8,230 bases of DNA. Origin: CAMTWZ01 sp964412365. GTDB lineage: Bacteria; Bacteroidota; Rhodothermia; Balneolales; HLUCCA01. Made by a program: the position numbers and the translations under genes. The notes beneath the pieces were generated by a model. It did not search any database. It was given only the letters and a program-made list of their open reading frames with translations, and was not told the origin of the DNA. Below, piece by piece: positions 7,801-8,230 of this stretch (within the stretch, counting starts at the first letter, position 1; each line of letters starts with the position of its first letter). Location of the stretch: assembly GCA_964412365.1 (NCBI GenBank), contig CAYPOI010000098.1:1-8230 (forward strand), in the 5' to 3' direction.

Positions 7801-8230
7801 TCTCATAAGCGGCACCATTGTCGCGTAGCTCAGCCAAAGTCACCAATGCAGGTGCAGGAAGCGCATTGTCGCGGTTGATCACAACCAATTCGCTGATCTG
7901 ATCCAATTGGTTCAAGCCATTGAACGCGGCACGACGCCCCGTGATCCGGATGCTATCGCCTGAGCGAACGCTACCGTCGGCAACCATGTCAAAATAGGTG
8001 CCGGTTGATCCAAGGAACAAGGAGAAAGCTCCTGTATTGTCTTGGATACGGCCTTCACGACCGCGAACACGGGTCACAATCGCTTTGATGGTCACTCCGG
8101 CCGTGTTAACTGGAAGCGCATAGGCTTCTGCGATGGTAACCACACTGGATAGAGTTCCACGGACCAAAGTCACAGGGAATTCATCGCCATTGGTCAGCGC
8201 ACTACCATCTGAAACCACCACGCGGTGTTT
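4886..8230 (-). CDS. Large secreted multidomain beta-helix protein with type IX secretion tail (5' partial, runs off right edge)
   Basis: The frame is open to the window edge. The GTG at 8221 is only an internal valine codon (upstream codons read KHR), so the true start and signal peptide lie outside. The 1,114 visible residues contain no cysteine. Regions: an OB-fold-like domain (about 7868-8143, with GRIQDNTGAFSLF and SGDSIRITGR); a second one, more divergent (about 7538-7846); a right-handed beta-helix (about 6017-7516) opening with GPGFPTLSAAVAAFN and holding recurrent asparagine-ladder turns such as LLNND, IRDNVF, IIANNRF, FIYNNYL and MVSNNIF; a SusE-like beta-sandwich in two pieces (5912-5992 and 5192-5446) around a jelly-roll-like insert (about 5486-5875, ending VYFDDFSAT); and the type IX sorting tail (4889-5143, LGQNYPNPFNPSTSIEYSI to the terminal TLIK). 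The tail implies export through the outer membrane and surface attachment or release. A carbohydrate-related or adhesive role is possible; no catalytic site was recognised. Confidence 0.88.
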   Translation of the reverse strand, partial: KHRVVVSDGSALTNGDEFPVTLVRGTLSSVVTIAEAYALPVNTAGVTIKAIVTRVRGREGRIQDNTGAFSLFLGSTGTYFDMVADGSVRSGDSIRITGRRAAFNGLNQLDQISELVVINRDNALPAPALVTLAELRDNGAAYESEIVRVVGLTVNPAGDELWSGGTSGRTYRITDATVTTEAVVDFRVPNPVNTNLIGDPIPTGEFVFQGVLGRFNATFQLYAVEKSDVEFTPPPMAGNYTIPRVGEGPGFPTLSAAVAAFNMRGASDQVVFLITADLVDTNAVIRIDRSDLTAETPLVIQPATATPVKVDIRQLLVYGTSNVYILGNNSFLTGGTTFKVAEMRKAVSESTTMDNLNTAVFDDMGDMGTRDLTFNLATATTTSSVIYLQGKVEDSYVMSVNVTMSGTQGANTPAFILNRVDAAGPGQGALSNVVIANVQIGSADAPAKFKDGFWVFGSSTGAFPLEGVMLLNNDIHVGHRGLSTQIIRDNVFYGNRVWVYGKSDQSAHIGMNINTPVGQLIIANNRFLRFQTNRSAATDLIGINLTNALNDNGVFIYNNYLAMNHSKAEGVTGNLDRVLGIAHSGASSIATFYVFHNTVNIPATTQTGKHAALAINGGSVNAPFMVSNNIFVNHQADGFAIDWNGTSLYADYNNLRASVLLRNGTDSYTTLSALQATGDYQNTISKDVNFVSNTNLDLTGSSLGDEMLMGESFGGFYEDINGRFRSPIAPYMGAFEGPAFTVLATKFELLSPDSGTNLVLSNDPEQDVVITWDESYSTVAFGNQNFSLLNDDFAHGGNGTNALGKYIGSSLGMESTLTTPVLQNVGELSFWMSTYNNTTALTVVAEATTDGETWLEVDTYSAVAGGTGDINVNWQLKTLLLDEPAAMVRFRVTGTGAAAVDGAVYFDDFSATTYDGTEGTSFVQNFETWTEFVTLTYTWHLETTNGNFSNPQLSILSDNNGQSPTLTLSHPEVEQAMADIGVFAGLAFTGKWTVTAEVGTSTVFARYPHALTIQRFVDVSVDEREAPLVFALGQNYPNPFNPSTSIEYSIAETANVTLTVFTITGQEVMTLVNEVKSPGVYNVSLDASRLSSGVYIYRIVAGGFTQTQKMTLIK

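Noticed and set aside
8219..8221. GTG as the start of the secreted protein
   Set aside because: The frame continues open to the window edge (KHR upstream), there is no signal peptide after it, and it falls just before the first OB-like domain. The gene is 5' partial.

Overview
The window looks like a chromosomal segment from a bacterium of the Bacteroidota/Rhodothermota/Balneolota/Ignavibacteria group. The main reason is the last gene on the right, which ends in a classic type IX secretion (Por-secretion) tail with the NYPNPFNPST signature. Supporting this, most starts lack a convincing Shine-Dalgarno sequence, as is common in that group. The exact phylum is inferred, not shown.

Left block (1-3736, all minus strand): a tight housekeeping cluster read in the order spoT/rel - hup - ruvX - def - fmt. 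It encodes a bifunctional (p)ppGpp synthetase/hydrolase, an HU-family nucleoid protein, a RuvX/YqgF nuclease-fold protein, peptide deformylase and the first 40 residues of methionyl-tRNA formyltransferase, which runs off the left edge. From hup to fmt the genes abut or overlap: hup's TAA directly precedes a TTG start of ruvX in the same frame, there are 2 nt between ruvX and def, and def and fmt overlap by 8 nt. An 84-nt gap with an 11-bp inverted repeat and a possible promoter separates spoT from hup.

Middle (3737-4866): a 43-bp divergent intergenic region, then a plus-strand stand-alone Rieske non-heme iron oxygenase alpha subunit. Its motifs, including a glutamate at the electron-transfer bridge position, point to the choline/carnitine/glycine-betaine type. 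No reductase or ferredoxin partner is visible. A strong hairpin with A and T flanks at 4843-4866 lies between this gene and the convergent next gene and can serve as terminator for both.

Right block (4886-8230, minus strand): the C-terminal 1,114 residues of a large, cysteine-free secreted protein. From N to C it reads as two OB-fold-like domains, a long right-handed beta-helix with asparagine-ladder repeats, a SusE-like beta-sandwich that appears to be split by an inserted jelly-roll domain, and the type IX sorting tail. Its N-terminus and signal peptide lie beyond the right edge.

I see no phage, CRISPR, toxin-antitoxin, insertion-sequence or defence genes and no RNA genes. Most of the window is ordinary. 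The less ordinary parts are the domain layout of the secreted protein, the type of the Rieske oxygenase, and the junctions of the spoT-hup-ruvX-def-fmt cluster.
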